DNA of 64,000 bases from an uncultured Bacteroidales bacterium (GTDB lineage: Bacteria > Bacteroidota > Bacteroidia > Bacteroidales > F082): the NCBI GenBank assembly GCA_937906455.1, contig CALCYT010000046.1, forward strand, positions 62,001 through 126,000, written 5' to 3'. Positions 37,566 to 45,107 of this stretch are shown here, in pieces. Position numbers and translations under genes: made by a program. A model generated the notes under the pieces. It had not been told where the DNA came from, searched no databases, and saw nothing but the letters and a program-made list of their open reading frames with translations. Numbering within the stretch: position 1 is the first letter of the stretch; every line of letters starts with the position of its first letter.

Positions 37566-37928
37566 ATGAAAAACGCGTTAATCCAATTTGTTGAAGATCA
37601 AGTACAAGTCAAAGATTTTCCACAGTTCAAGTCAGGTGACACAATCACCGTTACTTATAAAATTGTTGAGGGAAACAAGGAACGTTTGCAGAAATTCCAG
37701 GGTGTTGTGTTACAACGCGCAGGTCAGGGCAAGAGTGCCACTTTCACAGTGAGAAAGATTTCCAACAACATAGGTGTTGAAAGAATATTCCCTATTGCCG
37801 ACCCGATGATTGACAGCATAGAGGTCAATAAATACGGTTCCGTCCGCAGAGCGAGAATCTACTACCTCAGAGGTCTCCGCGGCAAGAAAGCCCGTATCAA
37901 GGAAGTTCTTAAGAAGAAAGAAGATTAA
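37566..37928 (+). CDS. rplS: 50S ribosomal protein L19
   Basis: 120 residues. Typical L19: FKSGDTITVTYKIVEG, RLQKFQGVVLQRAGQG, RKISNNIGVERIFPIADPMIDSIEV, and the basic C-terminus RRARIYYLRGLRGKKARIKE. Sits at the 30S-50S interface. It follows trmD as in many bacteria but has its own promoter and terminator. Confidence 0.98.
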   Translation: MKNALIQFVEDQVQVKDFPQFKSGDTITVTYKIVEGNKERLQKFQGVVLQRAGQGKSATFTVRKISNNIGVERIFPIADPMIDSIEVNKYGSVRRARIYYLRGLRGKKARIKEVLKKKED

Positions 37929-37932
37929 AAAA

Positions 37933-37958
37933 ACGCCTCTTACGAGGCGTTTTTTTTA
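37933..37958. terminator. Bidirectional intrinsic terminator after rplS
   Basis: ACGCCTC (37933-37939) and GAGGCGT (37944-37950) with loop TTAC, followed by eight T on the plus strand and preceded by a run of A, so it also serves rlmB from the other side. Confidence 0.9.
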
Positions 37959-37986
37959 GCCATTAGCCATTAGCCATTAGAGAGGC
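37958..37986 (+). repeat. Heptamer array at rlmB 3' end
   Basis: Three TTAGCCA units and TTAGAGA. On the minus strand they encode the final SNG residues and the TAA stop of rlmB. Confidence 0.88.
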
Positions 37987-38731
37987 GTTGTCTGACGACT
38001 TCGAATGTGACGATGCCTGTTGCGACGCTGACGTTCAGCGAGTCAATGTCACCGGGCATAGGGATAACAAGATGATTGTCAACGCGTTTGAGATAAGCCT
38101 CGCTGATGCCGTCCTCTTCCGACCCCATCATGATGGCGACAGGCCCCGTCAGGTCGGCTTGCCAGATAGTCTGCTTGCCTTTCTCAGAAAAAGCTATCAC
38201 TTTCAAACCACTCGCCTTCAGGAAATCTATGGTGTCTTTGATGTTTTCCACACGGCATACATTAATTAATGACAGAGCACCGGCGGAAGTCTTCATGGCA
38301 TCGCCGTTTATCAAAGCACTGCCACGCGACGGGATGACAATAGCATCGACGCCGGCAGCATAGCATGTGCGCGCGATGGCACCGAAGTTGCGGACATCGG
38401 TGACTCTATCCAGTATCACGACAAACGGCATACGGCCTTCATCATAAACCATCGGAATGATGTTTTCGATCGTCTGATACGATATCGGGCAAACAAAAAC
38501 GACTATTCCCTGATGATTTTTGCGTGTGAGGCGGTTCAGCTTCTCAATGGGGACAAACTGCACCGGCACCTCGTGTTCGCGAGCGTGTTTCACTATATCC
38601 GAAATCTGCGGAGAGCGCAGCCCCGACTGCACAAAAACCTTCTCTAACTCCTTCCCCGCCTTGATGACTTCCTCGACAGGATGGATGCCGAAAACCATGT
38701 TGGAATCTTCCTTTTTATTGTAATGCTCCAT
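37970..38731 (-). CDS. rlmB: 23S rRNA (guanosine-2'-O)-methyltransferase, TrmH/RlmB family
   Basis: 253 residues from the ATG at 38731; the upstream TTG of the longer frame is rejected. The N-terminal substrate-binding domain (VFGIHPVEEVIKAG) and SPOUT knot motifs RVTDVRNFGAIARTCYAAG, MGSEEDGIS and IPMPGDIDSLNVSVATGI are all present. RlmB methylates G2251 of 23S rRNA. Other TrmH-family targets are possible, so the exact site is an inference. The stop lies inside a heptamer array. Confidence 0.9.
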   Translation of the reverse strand: MEHYNKKEDSNMVFGIHPVEEVIKAGKELEKVFVQSGLRSPQISDIVKHAREHEVPVQFVPIEKLNRLTRKNHQGIVVFVCPISYQTIENIIPMVYDEGRMPFVVILDRVTDVRNFGAIARTCYAAGVDAIVIPSRGSALINGDAMKTSAGALSLINVCRVENIKDTIDFLKASGLKVIAFSEKGKQTIWQADLTGPVAIMMGSEEDGISEAYLKRVDNHLVIPMPGDIDSLNVSVATGIVTFEVVRQRLSNG

Positions 38732-38853
38732 TGTTAACAAATTTTAAATGTCATTGTCATTGAAACTTAATGACATAAGTCTTTTCAAGCTTGCCGTCAA
38801 TGCCTGAGATTACCAAAAATCACATGAAATGACGGAACAAAATTACATTTTTT

Positions 38854-38884
38854 TTGTTAATCGTTGATTTTTTTTGTAAATTTG
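38854..38884 (+). promoter_or_regulatory. Promoter for the TonB-like gene
   Basis: TTG at 38854-38856 and TAAATTTG at 38877-38884, 20 bases apart. The ATG is at 38917. Confidence 0.65.
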
Positions 38885-38916
38885 CAGTGTGTTTTTCAAG
38901 ATAATTGAAGTCAGAC

Positions 38917-39708
38917 ATGAAAAGGATAAGATTTGTATCAGTTTTTATCATATTGATAATCAGTTTTATAGGATATGATTTAAATGCTCAGACAAAAGCG
39001 CCGGAGCCCAAGTCAGGGTTCTCGCTGACAAAAAAAATCATCCAGAACCATCTCATATATCCTGAAGAGGCTCTTGATAAGAAAGGCGGTAAAATCACTG
39101 TGTATTATGATGTTGACAAAGACGGCATCGCCACTAATCACAGGGTTGAGAGTGCTTTTGACGAGCAATGTGCGGCGGAAGCCATCCGTTTGGTGAGGAT
39201 GATTGAGTGGAATCCAGCCGTCAAAGACGGGAAACCGACATCTTACACCGATTACTACACCGTTGATTTTTCGCCGAAAAGTTATAAGAAATCAGAAGAG
39301 AAAAACCCGCGTCTGATGCTGCCGGAGCAGAAGTTTCCTGCTCAGAAAAGCAATAACATATTCAGTGTCAAGGAGTTACATCAAGCACCAAAGCCTTATT
39401 TCGCCAATCCTCAGGTGACTATGGCGGCGTATCTGCGCACAAACCTGCAGTTTCCTGACCAGGCAAAACAGTTTGAGATTCAAGGCACCGTGCAACTGAG
39501 TTTTGTGATTGAGACTGACGGCAGGGCGTCGAATATCATAGTGGAAAACAGCGTCGGCGGAGGATGCGACAACGAAGCTATCCGCTTGATACAGAATCTG
39601 GTATGGATTCCGGGCGTTAAAAACGACAGCCTCGTGAGAACACGGACGACACAGGATATCACTTTCCGGATTGGAGAGAGGAATTATTATGAAGGGAATA
39701 GTTATTAG
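38917..39708 (+). CDS. TonB-like protein with two TonB C-terminal domains
   Basis: 263 residues from the ATG at 38917. A signal-like hydrophobic N-terminus (MKRIRFVSVFIILIISFIGY) is followed by two TonB C-terminal-type folds. The first is at about 50-125 (LIYPEEALDKKGGKITVYYDVDKDG) and the second at about 175-255 (LQFPDQAKQFEIQGTVQLSFVIETDG, then a conserved GGGCDNEAIRLI). No Pro-rich spacer is seen, so a classic energy transducer is doubtful; a periplasmic protein using the same fold is possible. The stop codon lies at the start of the largest heptamer array. Confidence 0.75.
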   Translation: MKRIRFVSVFIILIISFIGYDLNAQTKAPEPKSGFSLTKKIIQNHLIYPEEALDKKGGKITVYYDVDKDGIATNHRVESAFDEQCAAEAIRLVRMIEWNPAVKDGKPTSYTDYYTVDFSPKSYKKSEEKNPRLMLPEQKFPAQKSNNIFSVKELHQAPKPYFANPQVTMAAYLRTNLQFPDQAKQFEIQGTVQLSFVIETDGRASNIIVENSVGGGCDNEAIRLIQNLVWIPGVKNDSLVRTRTTQDITFRIGERNYYEGNSY

Positions 39709-39772
39709 CCATTAGCTATTAGCAATTAGCCATTAGCCATTAGCCATTAGCTATTAGCCATTAGAGATTGAT
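39703..39772 (+). repeat. Heptamer array, about ten units
   Basis: TAGTTAT, TAGCCAT, TAGCTAT, TAGCAAT and repeats of these at strict 7-bp spacing, ending TAGAGAT. Supplies the stop of the TonB-like gene and fills the gap to the next start. Confidence 0.92.
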
Positions 39773-39796
39773 TATCAACCAATAAAAAGTTATAAT

Positions 39797-40747
39797 ATGA
39801 AAAGAGTATTTTTACCTTTGATTGCGATGCTGCTTTCGGTGAATGTGGCGATCGCGCAGGACGGTGGCGTAGAGTCACCTTGGACACATGGCGGAAACGT
39901 CGGTTTTAACATGGCACAGAGTCATTTCGACAACTGGGCTCCGGGCGGACAGGATAACATCAACTTCCTCGGTCTCGCCAAGTATAACATCAACTATGTC
40001 AATGGCAACCACAAATGGGACAACGGCATCGACCTCCAGCTTGGCTACAGCTACTACGACCTTGACAAAGACCCCATCAAGACTGACGACCGTATTTTCT
40101 TAAGCTCGTTGTATGGTTACAATGTGATTGACAACCAGTTGTTTGTGACAGCCAACCTGACATTCCAGAGCCAGTTCACCAACGGTTACAATTATGCGAC
40201 TGACAGCACCAACCGCATTTCCGGTTTCATGGTCCCGGCCTACATCACACTTGGTGTTGGTGCCCAGTGGGTGCTGAACGAGCATTTCAAAGTCAACCTC
40301 GCCCCTGTCACGGGACGTATGACCATCGTCAACGACGAGAAACTCGCTGACGCCGGTGCTTTCGGTGTGGATGCCGCTGAATATGACGAGACCGGAACAC
40401 TTGTGAAACACGGCAAGAAAGTCCGTTGGGAGTTTGGTGCACAGCTTACAGCAGAGTTCAATTACGAGATATTCAAGAATGTGACATTCAACTCAAAACT
40501 CATTGCATTCTACGATTATCTGCATAAATCATCGGATTTGAACGCTCTTAATGAGAAATACACCTGCTCTGTTGACTTCGACTGGGACAACGCTCTGATT
40601 ATGAAAGTCAACGACTGGTTGAGCTGCAACCTCACCGCGCGTTTAGTATATGACGAGGACATCAAGCCTTTAAGCTCAGTTGAAGGCACCACATTCCGTC
40701 AGTTCAAGGAAGTGTTGAGCATCGGCATCTCATACAAGATTCCGTGA
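39797..40747 (+). CDS. DUF3078 outer-membrane-type protein
   Basis: 316 residues. Signal peptide MKRVFLPLIAMLLSVNVAIAQ, then WTHGGNVGFNMAQSHFDNWAPGGQDNI typical of DUF3078, alternating beta strands with aromatic girdles, and a C-terminal strand ending SIGISYKIP. Predicted outer-membrane beta-barrel; function unknown. Its stop overlaps an in-frame GTG of the phosphoesterase gene that follows. Confidence 0.85.
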   Translation: MKRVFLPLIAMLLSVNVAIAQDGGVESPWTHGGNVGFNMAQSHFDNWAPGGQDNINFLGLAKYNINYVNGNHKWDNGIDLQLGYSYYDLDKDPIKTDDRIFLSSLYGYNVIDNQLFVTANLTFQSQFTNGYNYATDSTNRISGFMVPAYITLGVGAQWVLNEHFKVNLAPVTGRMTIVNDEKLADAGAFGVDAAEYDETGTLVKHGKKVRWEFGAQLTAEFNYEIFKNVTFNSKLIAFYDYLHKSSDLNALNEKYTCSVDFDWDNALIMKVNDWLSCNLTARLVYDEDIKPLSSVEGTTFRQFKEVLSIGISYKIP

Positions 40748-40749
40748 TA

Positions 40750-41244
40750 ATGAAGAAGATAGGATTATTGTCAGACACGCACGGATGGCTTAATCCTAAG
40801 GTCTTTGATTTTTTCAAAGACTGCGACGAGATATGGCATGTCGGCGACATCGGCGGAGCCGATGTCGCCGACATGTTGTCGTCATTCAAGCCATTACGGG
40901 CTGTTTACGGCAATATCGACGACCAAAAAGTACGTCTGATGTTCCCTAAAATCCAGATCTTCACGATAGAAAACGTGAAAGTGATGATGACTCACATCGG
41001 AGGCTACCCCAACCATTATGAACCAGGCATCAAAGAACTGATAATCAAAGAGAAACCTAACATCTTCATCAGCGGGCACTCACATATCCTGAAGGTGATG
41101 AACGACCATACGTTCAACTTGCTCCATATCAACCCTGGGGCGGCTGGAAATTCAGGCTTCCATAAGATAATCACCATGTTGCGGTTCCAAATCGACGGGA
41201 GTGAGGTCAAAAATATGGAACTTTATGAGATGAATAGACGTTAG
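40750..41244 (+). CDS. YfcE/MJ0936-type metallophosphoesterase
   Basis: 164 residues from the ATG at 40750. Metal-site motifs: SDTHG (DxH), HVGDIGG (GD), YGNID (GN-D), MTHIGGYP and SGHSHI (GHxH). Such enzymes hydrolyse phosphodiesters; the physiological substrate is unknown. The DNA encoding HVGDIGGADVADM is an 18-bp perfect inverted repeat. The final residues RR and the TAG stop are in a GACGTTA heptamer repeat. Confidence 0.9.
   Translation: MKKIGLLSDTHGWLNPKVFDFFKDCDEIWHVGDIGGADVADMLSSFKPLRAVYGNIDDQKVRLMFPKIQIFTIENVKVMMTHIGGYPNHYEPGIKELIIKEKPNIFISGHSHILKVMNDHTFNLLHINPGAAGNSGFHKIITMLRFQIDGSEVKNMELYEMNRR
40837..40875. repeat. 18-bp perfect hairpin inside the phosphoesterase gene
   Basis: Arms CATGTCGGCGACATCGGC (40837-40854) and GCCGATGTCGCCGACATG (40858-40875) with loop GGA, coding for the region around the metal-binding GD motif. 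Confidence 0.95.
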
Positions 41245-41254
41245 ACGTTAGTCT
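41234..41254 (+). repeat. Short heptamer array at phosphoesterase 3' end
   Basis: TAGACGT repeated twice then TAG; contains the stop codon. Confidence 0.7.
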
Positions 41255-41288
41255 TTGTGGGTGATGATGGGTATGACGACGGGGATGG

Positions 41289-41759
41289 CTATCTCAGTCT
41301 GTCGATGGATTTTATTAGCTCAATGTCTTTTTTTACGCCGCGGATGGCAAAATATTCGAGAAGGAGGTTCACACATGGTAAAATCATCCCTACCGAGCCG
41401 GACAAAGTAACGGTATCTCCTTCATATTCAACAGCTTGCATGGCTGCTAAAGCATTGTTGTCATAAAACAGGAACACTAATCCGACAAAGACAATGTTAA
41501 GAAGCATCTCCAAGCGGCAGAGCTTCACCTGAAGCTCGCGTTTCTTATATATTAATAAGGTGTAAACCGGGAGGAGCGTCATCAGTGCCACCAAAACCAC
41601 AAGAATCCAAGTGTATGACTGTGAGTTAGTTATGGTATTCCATCCCCATATTGTGAATTTCACGGGAGCCTCGCTGATGGAAGCTAAGGGCATAAAAAAC
41701 AGCAAACCGCTCAGAATGGCGGTCAAAAGCATGAAAACTGTTTGTCGTCTCTGTATCAT
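41289..41759 (-). CDS. DUF4293 membrane protein
   Basis: 156 residues from the ATG at 41759 (MIQRRQTVFML); the frame is open for 33 more codons upstream but crosses the promoter boxes. Four hydrophobic segments (about 7-27, 50-70, 87-105, 125-145). DUF4293 proteins are Bacteroidota inner-membrane proteins of unknown function, commonly divergent from rho, as here. Confidence 0.85.
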   Translation of the reverse strand: MIQRRQTVFMLLTAILSGLLFFMPLASISEAPVKFTIWGWNTITNSQSYTWILVVLVALMTLLPVYTLLIYKKRELQVKLCRLEMLLNIVFVGLVFLFYDNNALAAMQAVEYEGDTVTLSGSVGMILPCVNLLLEYFAIRGVKKDIELIKSIDRLR

Positions 41760-41774
41760 ATCTGAAAATTTTTG

Positions 41775-41782
41775 CAAAATTA
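41775..41782 (-). promoter_or_regulatory. -7 box for the DUF4293 gene
   Basis: TAATTTTG on the minus strand, 16 bases before the chosen start at 41759. Confidence 0.5.
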
Positions 41783-41792
41783 ATAAAAATTT

Positions 41793-41821
41793 TTGTCGTA
41801 TTAAAAAAAATCGTATCTTTG
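41793..41821 (+). promoter_or_regulatory. Promoter for rho
   Basis: TTG at 41793-41795 and TATCTTTG at 41814-41821, 18 bases apart. The ATG is at 41897, leaving a leader of about 70 bases that could take part in Rho autoregulation. Confidence 0.65.
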
Positions 41822-41896
41822 CAACGTCAAATAGACGAAAGACCATTCTTATATTCAAACAAAATTTCTTGAAAATTCAAACAAACAATTTATTTT

Positions 41897-43618
41897 ATGT
41901 ACGATATTTTTGAGTTAAATGACAAATCCATCGCTGAACTTAAAGAGATTGCGTTGAAACTTGGCGTGGATAATGTCAGTGTCCCAAAGGAAAATCTTGT
42001 GTACAGCATTATTGAGCAACAATCGGTGACTCCAGAGGCACCTGCCGCCACCGAGAAACCCAAAGGCCGACCGGGGAGGAAGAAAAAGGTTATTGTGGAG
42101 GAACCTGCTACAGAACCAGAGAAACCTGTTGACAATGAGATTGTTACACCCATTACAAATACAGAGGAGCCTGCTGTGGCAGAAGCCCCGAAACGCGGAC
42201 GACGCCCAAGGATAGGCAAACGTCAGGATGTGATTAAGACGACATTTAACAACAACGATGAAGAGAGCCTGATGACCCGCCACGTGTCATATCCGAAACC
42301 GAAACCGGCGGTGGTGGACGTAGCCAACGAGATTCTCAACGAGAACAACGAGGAAGAGCCTGAGATTCAGGAATATACGCCTACGGAGACTGATGTCCCG
42401 ACGGTTGAGGAGAGAGAGACTGTTTACGAGACGAGACCGCCGCAGCCTGAGAAGAGCCAGCCGCAGACATCTCCGAAACACGAAGAGCTTATCAGCGAAT
42501 TTGACGGCGTGGTGCAGGCTGAGGGCGTGCTCGAAATAATGCCCGACGGCTACGGGTTCCTGCGCTCGGCCGACTACAACTACCTCAACTCGCCTGACGA
42601 CATTTACGTCTCACAGTCACAGATAAAGCTGTTCGGGTTAAAGACAGGCGACACCATACTCGGCATGATTCGTCCGCCAAAGAACGGAGAGAAATATTTC
42701 CCGTTGGTGAAAGTTGACAAAATCAACGGACGCAACCCCGACGAGGTGCGCGACCGCATTCCGTTTGACTTCCTCACCCCTCTGTTCCCTGATGAGAAGT
42801 TCAAAATCACAGGGCATCAGGGAGGCACGGTATCGACACGTATCATGGACCTCTTCGCCCCAATCGGCAAAGGTCAGCGCGGTTTGATAGTGGCACAGCC
42901 CAAGACAGGTAAGACGGTGTTGCTCAAAGAAGTAGCCAACGCTATCGCGGCGAACCACCCGGAAGTTTACCTGATCATATTACTTATCGACGAGCGTCCC
43001 GAAGAGGTAACCGACATGGCACGCAGCGTGAAGGCCGAGGTGATTTCATCGACATTCGACGAGCCTGCCGACAAACACGTTAAGATAGCCAACATAGTGC
43101 TGGAGAAAGCCAAACGTCTCACTGAATGCGGACATGATGTGGTGATATTGCTTGACTCCATCACGCGTTTGGCAAGAGCATACAATACCGTGTCGCCGGC
43201 ATCTGGCAAAGTGCTTTCGGGCGGTGTGGAGGCTAACGCCTTGCAGAAGCCGAAACGTTTCTTCGGCGCCGCGCGTAACATCGAGGGAGGCGGCTCGCTG
43301 ACAATCCTCGCCACAGCACTGATTGACACCGGCTCCAAGATGGATGAGGTCATCTTCGAGGAATTCAAAGGCACCGGCAACATGGAGCTGCAGCTCGACC
43401 GCCGTCTGTCGAACAAACGCATCTACCCTGCCATAGACATCGTGGCATCCGGCACCCGCCGCGATGACCTGCTCGTTGACGAGCGTACCTTGGCACGCGT
43501 ATGGGCACTGCGTAACCACTTCGCCGACATGACACCCGTGGAGGCGATGGAGTTTCTTAAAGACAGAATATCCAAGACGATTTCCAACGAGGAATTTCTG
43601 GCGACAATAGACAAATGA
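41897..43618 (+). CDS. rho: Transcription termination factor Rho with long disordered insert
   Basis: 573 residues against about 420 in E. coli. The Rho N-terminal helical domain (1-40) is followed by a Pro/Glu/Lys-rich low-complexity insert at about 43-195, the RNA-binding OSB domain (about 210-280: [15 protein letters not shown]) and the RecA-type ATPase (P-loop [11 protein letters not shown]; Walker [17 protein letters not shown]). The insert carries AT-hook-like KGRPGRKKK and [11 protein letters not shown]. Large Rho inserts are usual in Bacteroidota; in B. thetaiotaomicron the insert has been reported to drive phase separation. Confidence 0.95.
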   Translation: MYDIFELNDKSIAELKEIALKLGVDNVSVPKENLVYSIIEQQSVTPEAPAATEKPKGRPGRKKKVIVEEPATEPEKPVDNEIVTPITNTEEPAVAEAPKRGRRPRIGKRQDVIKTTFNNNDEESLMTRHVSYPKPKPAVVDVANEILNENNEEEPEIQEYTPTETDVPTVEERETVYETRPPQPEKSQPQTSPKHEELISEFDGVVQAEGVLEIMPDGYGFLRSADYNYLNSPDDIYVSQSQIKLFGLKTGDTILGMIRPPKNGEKYFPLVKVDKINGRNPDEVRDRIPFDFLTPLFPDEKFKITGHQGGTVSTRIMDLFAPIGKGQRGLIVAQPKTGKTVLLKEVANAIAANHPEVYLIILLIDERPEEVTDMARSVKAEVISSTFDEPADKHVKIANIVLEKAKRLTECGHDVVILLDSITRLARAYNTVSPASGKVLSGGVEANALQKPKRFFGAARNIEGGGSLTILATALIDTGSKMDEVIFEEFKGTGNMELQLDRRLSNKRIYPAIDIVASGTRRDDLLVDERTLARVWALRNHFADMTPVEAMEFLKDRISKTISNEEFLATIDK

Positions 43619-43619
43619 T

Positions 43620-44663
43620 ATGAGACGAATTGCTTTCTTACTGATAATCATAACGTTCATTTCTTGTACAAGGAATGACAAAAATGATTTTGAGAAGCAT
43701 TTCATCGACAAGACATTGAGATTCAATCTTATACATACAGGTAATGCCAATAGTGAGAAATTAAGTCTCGACAAGGTTTACGACGACGGCCTGTGGAACG
43801 GACGCACTAAAAACACCGTCAACCCTTACCGTTTGGGGGCATATTATTACGAACTGAGAGACGTTGAGACCGACGAGCTGCTCTACTCCGACTGCATCAG
43901 CACATATTTCAGCGAATGGCGTATGACTGACGAAGCGAAGACAAAAACAAAAGTTTTCAAGGAATCGATACGTGTCCCATATCCTAAAAACAATGCCACA
44001 CTGACAATGTATAAGATTGATTCCCAAGATGTTATACTTCCAATCTGGGAATATGACATCAATCGGAACACAAGGGCGGCAATTGAACCGACAAAGAATC
44101 ACAACAACAGAATAATACGCCTACTTGACAGTGGCGACCCAAAAGAAAAAGTTGACATAATGATACTTGGCGACGGCTACACCTCAAAGGAAACCAATCG
44201 CTTCGACAAAGACGCACAGCATTTTTACGAAATTTTCATTGAGACCGAGCTTTTCAAACGGAGAAAAAACGATTTCAATGTGCATGCCGTACAAGTGCCT
44301 TCATCAATGAGCGACAAGTGCATTCTTATAGACCGCAACACCTTCGGTCACAACAAATACGCTCTCGCTATCGATGAATGGAAATTTCGGGAATATGCAA
44401 CACAGTCGCCATATGACTATGCCGTAATCCTGATTAATGATACAAACAATATAGGAGGCAGTCTGTATAACAACTACTCCACTGTTGCAATGCGCTCACA
44501 ATCAGAAGATTACATAATCAGACATGAGATAGGTCACCAAATTGTCGGGATAGCCGACAGGTATTATTCTGACGAGACGCAAGACGACACCACTTGCGTC
44601 TCAGCTTATTTCTATGATTTTAGTGAATTGATAAACAACATTTTAGACCTTCATACAAAATAA
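43620..44663 (+). CDS. Short M64-like (IgA peptidase family) lipoprotein
   Basis: 347 residues. Lipoprotein signal MRRIAFLLIIITFISC, a beta-rich N-terminal domain (about 30-130) as in Peptidase_M64_N, then VDIMILGDGYTSKE and the zinc motif RHEIGHQIVGIADRYY. The frame ends only about 40 residues after the HExxH; family members I know are about 80 residues longer with a conserved Cys-bearing tail. The metal and Glu residues of HEIGH are intact, but the missing tail questions full activity. Starts 1 base after the rho stop, so probably transcribed with rho. Confidence 0.75.
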   Translation: MRRIAFLLIIITFISCTRNDKNDFEKHFIDKTLRFNLIHTGNANSEKLSLDKVYDDGLWNGRTKNTVNPYRLGAYYYELRDVETDELLYSDCISTYFSEWRMTDEAKTKTKVFKESIRVPYPKNNATLTMYKIDSQDVILPIWEYDINRNTRAAIEPTKNHNNRIIRLLDSGDPKEKVDIMILGDGYTSKETNRFDKDAQHFYEIFIETELFKRRKNDFNVHAVQVPSSMSDKCILIDRNTFGHNKYALAIDEWKFREYATQSPYDYAVILINDTNNIGGSLYNNYSTVAMRSQSEDYIIRHEIGHQIVGIADRYYSDETQDDTTCVSAYFYDFSELINNILDLHTK

Positions 44664-44664
44664 T

Positions 44665-45045
44665 ATGCTAAGTGAGACCCTAAAACGTACAAGGATGTAC
44701 TCTGGCATACCTCAGACAAAATTGGCAAGCGCGTTATTTGTTTCAGACGCGACATACAGCAGGAAAGAGAACGGACTGGCGGAATTTGAACGTCATGAAG
44801 CCTTAAAAGTAGCCAAGATACTTGGCTTGAACGAGAGCGTTATCTTGAAATATTGGATGGCCGACAAATTATACAAGCTCATGAAACAAGACAAAGAGCT
44901 TGTTTATGAGGCACTTAAGATTGTCGAGACCAACTATGACAATTATGAACACTGCATTGAGATTCCACGATATAACAAAAGTTTTAGCACTCTTGAGGAG
45001 AGGAAGCAGCGCAAAAGGAAGAAATTCTTGAAAAAAATCTTGTAA
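44665..45045 (+). CDS. Helix-turn-helix (XRE-like) regulator
   Basis: 126 residues. The N-terminal HTH (about 1-60: LKRTRMYSGIPQTKLASALFVSDATYSRKENGL) resembles XRE/Cro-type DNA-binding domains, followed by a helical segment and a very basic tail (EERKQRKRKKFLKKIL). Starts 1 base after the M64-like gene, so the two probably form a unit. Target unknown; self-regulation or control of the peptidase is a guess. Confidence 0.7.
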   Translation: MLSETLKRTRMYSGIPQTKLASALFVSDATYSRKENGLAEFERHEALKVAKILGLNESVILKYWMADKLYKLMKQDKELVYEALKIVETNYDNYEHCIEIPRYNKSFSTLEERKQRKRKKFLKKIL

Positions 45046-45070
45046 AAAACAAAAAACATTTATATTTTTG
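45040..45070 (+). promoter_or_regulatory. Promoter for the Na/Pi symporter gene
   Basis: TTG at 45040-45042 and TATTTTTG at 45063-45070, 20 bases apart. The ATG is at 45108. Confidence 0.7.
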
Positions 45071-45107
45071 CAATTATAAAATTTTTAATTCAGAAGTATT
45101 TTTTATT

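Noticed and set aside
39703..39772. Tandem array as a CRISPR
   Set aside because: The period is 7 bp with no spacers and no cas genes nearby.
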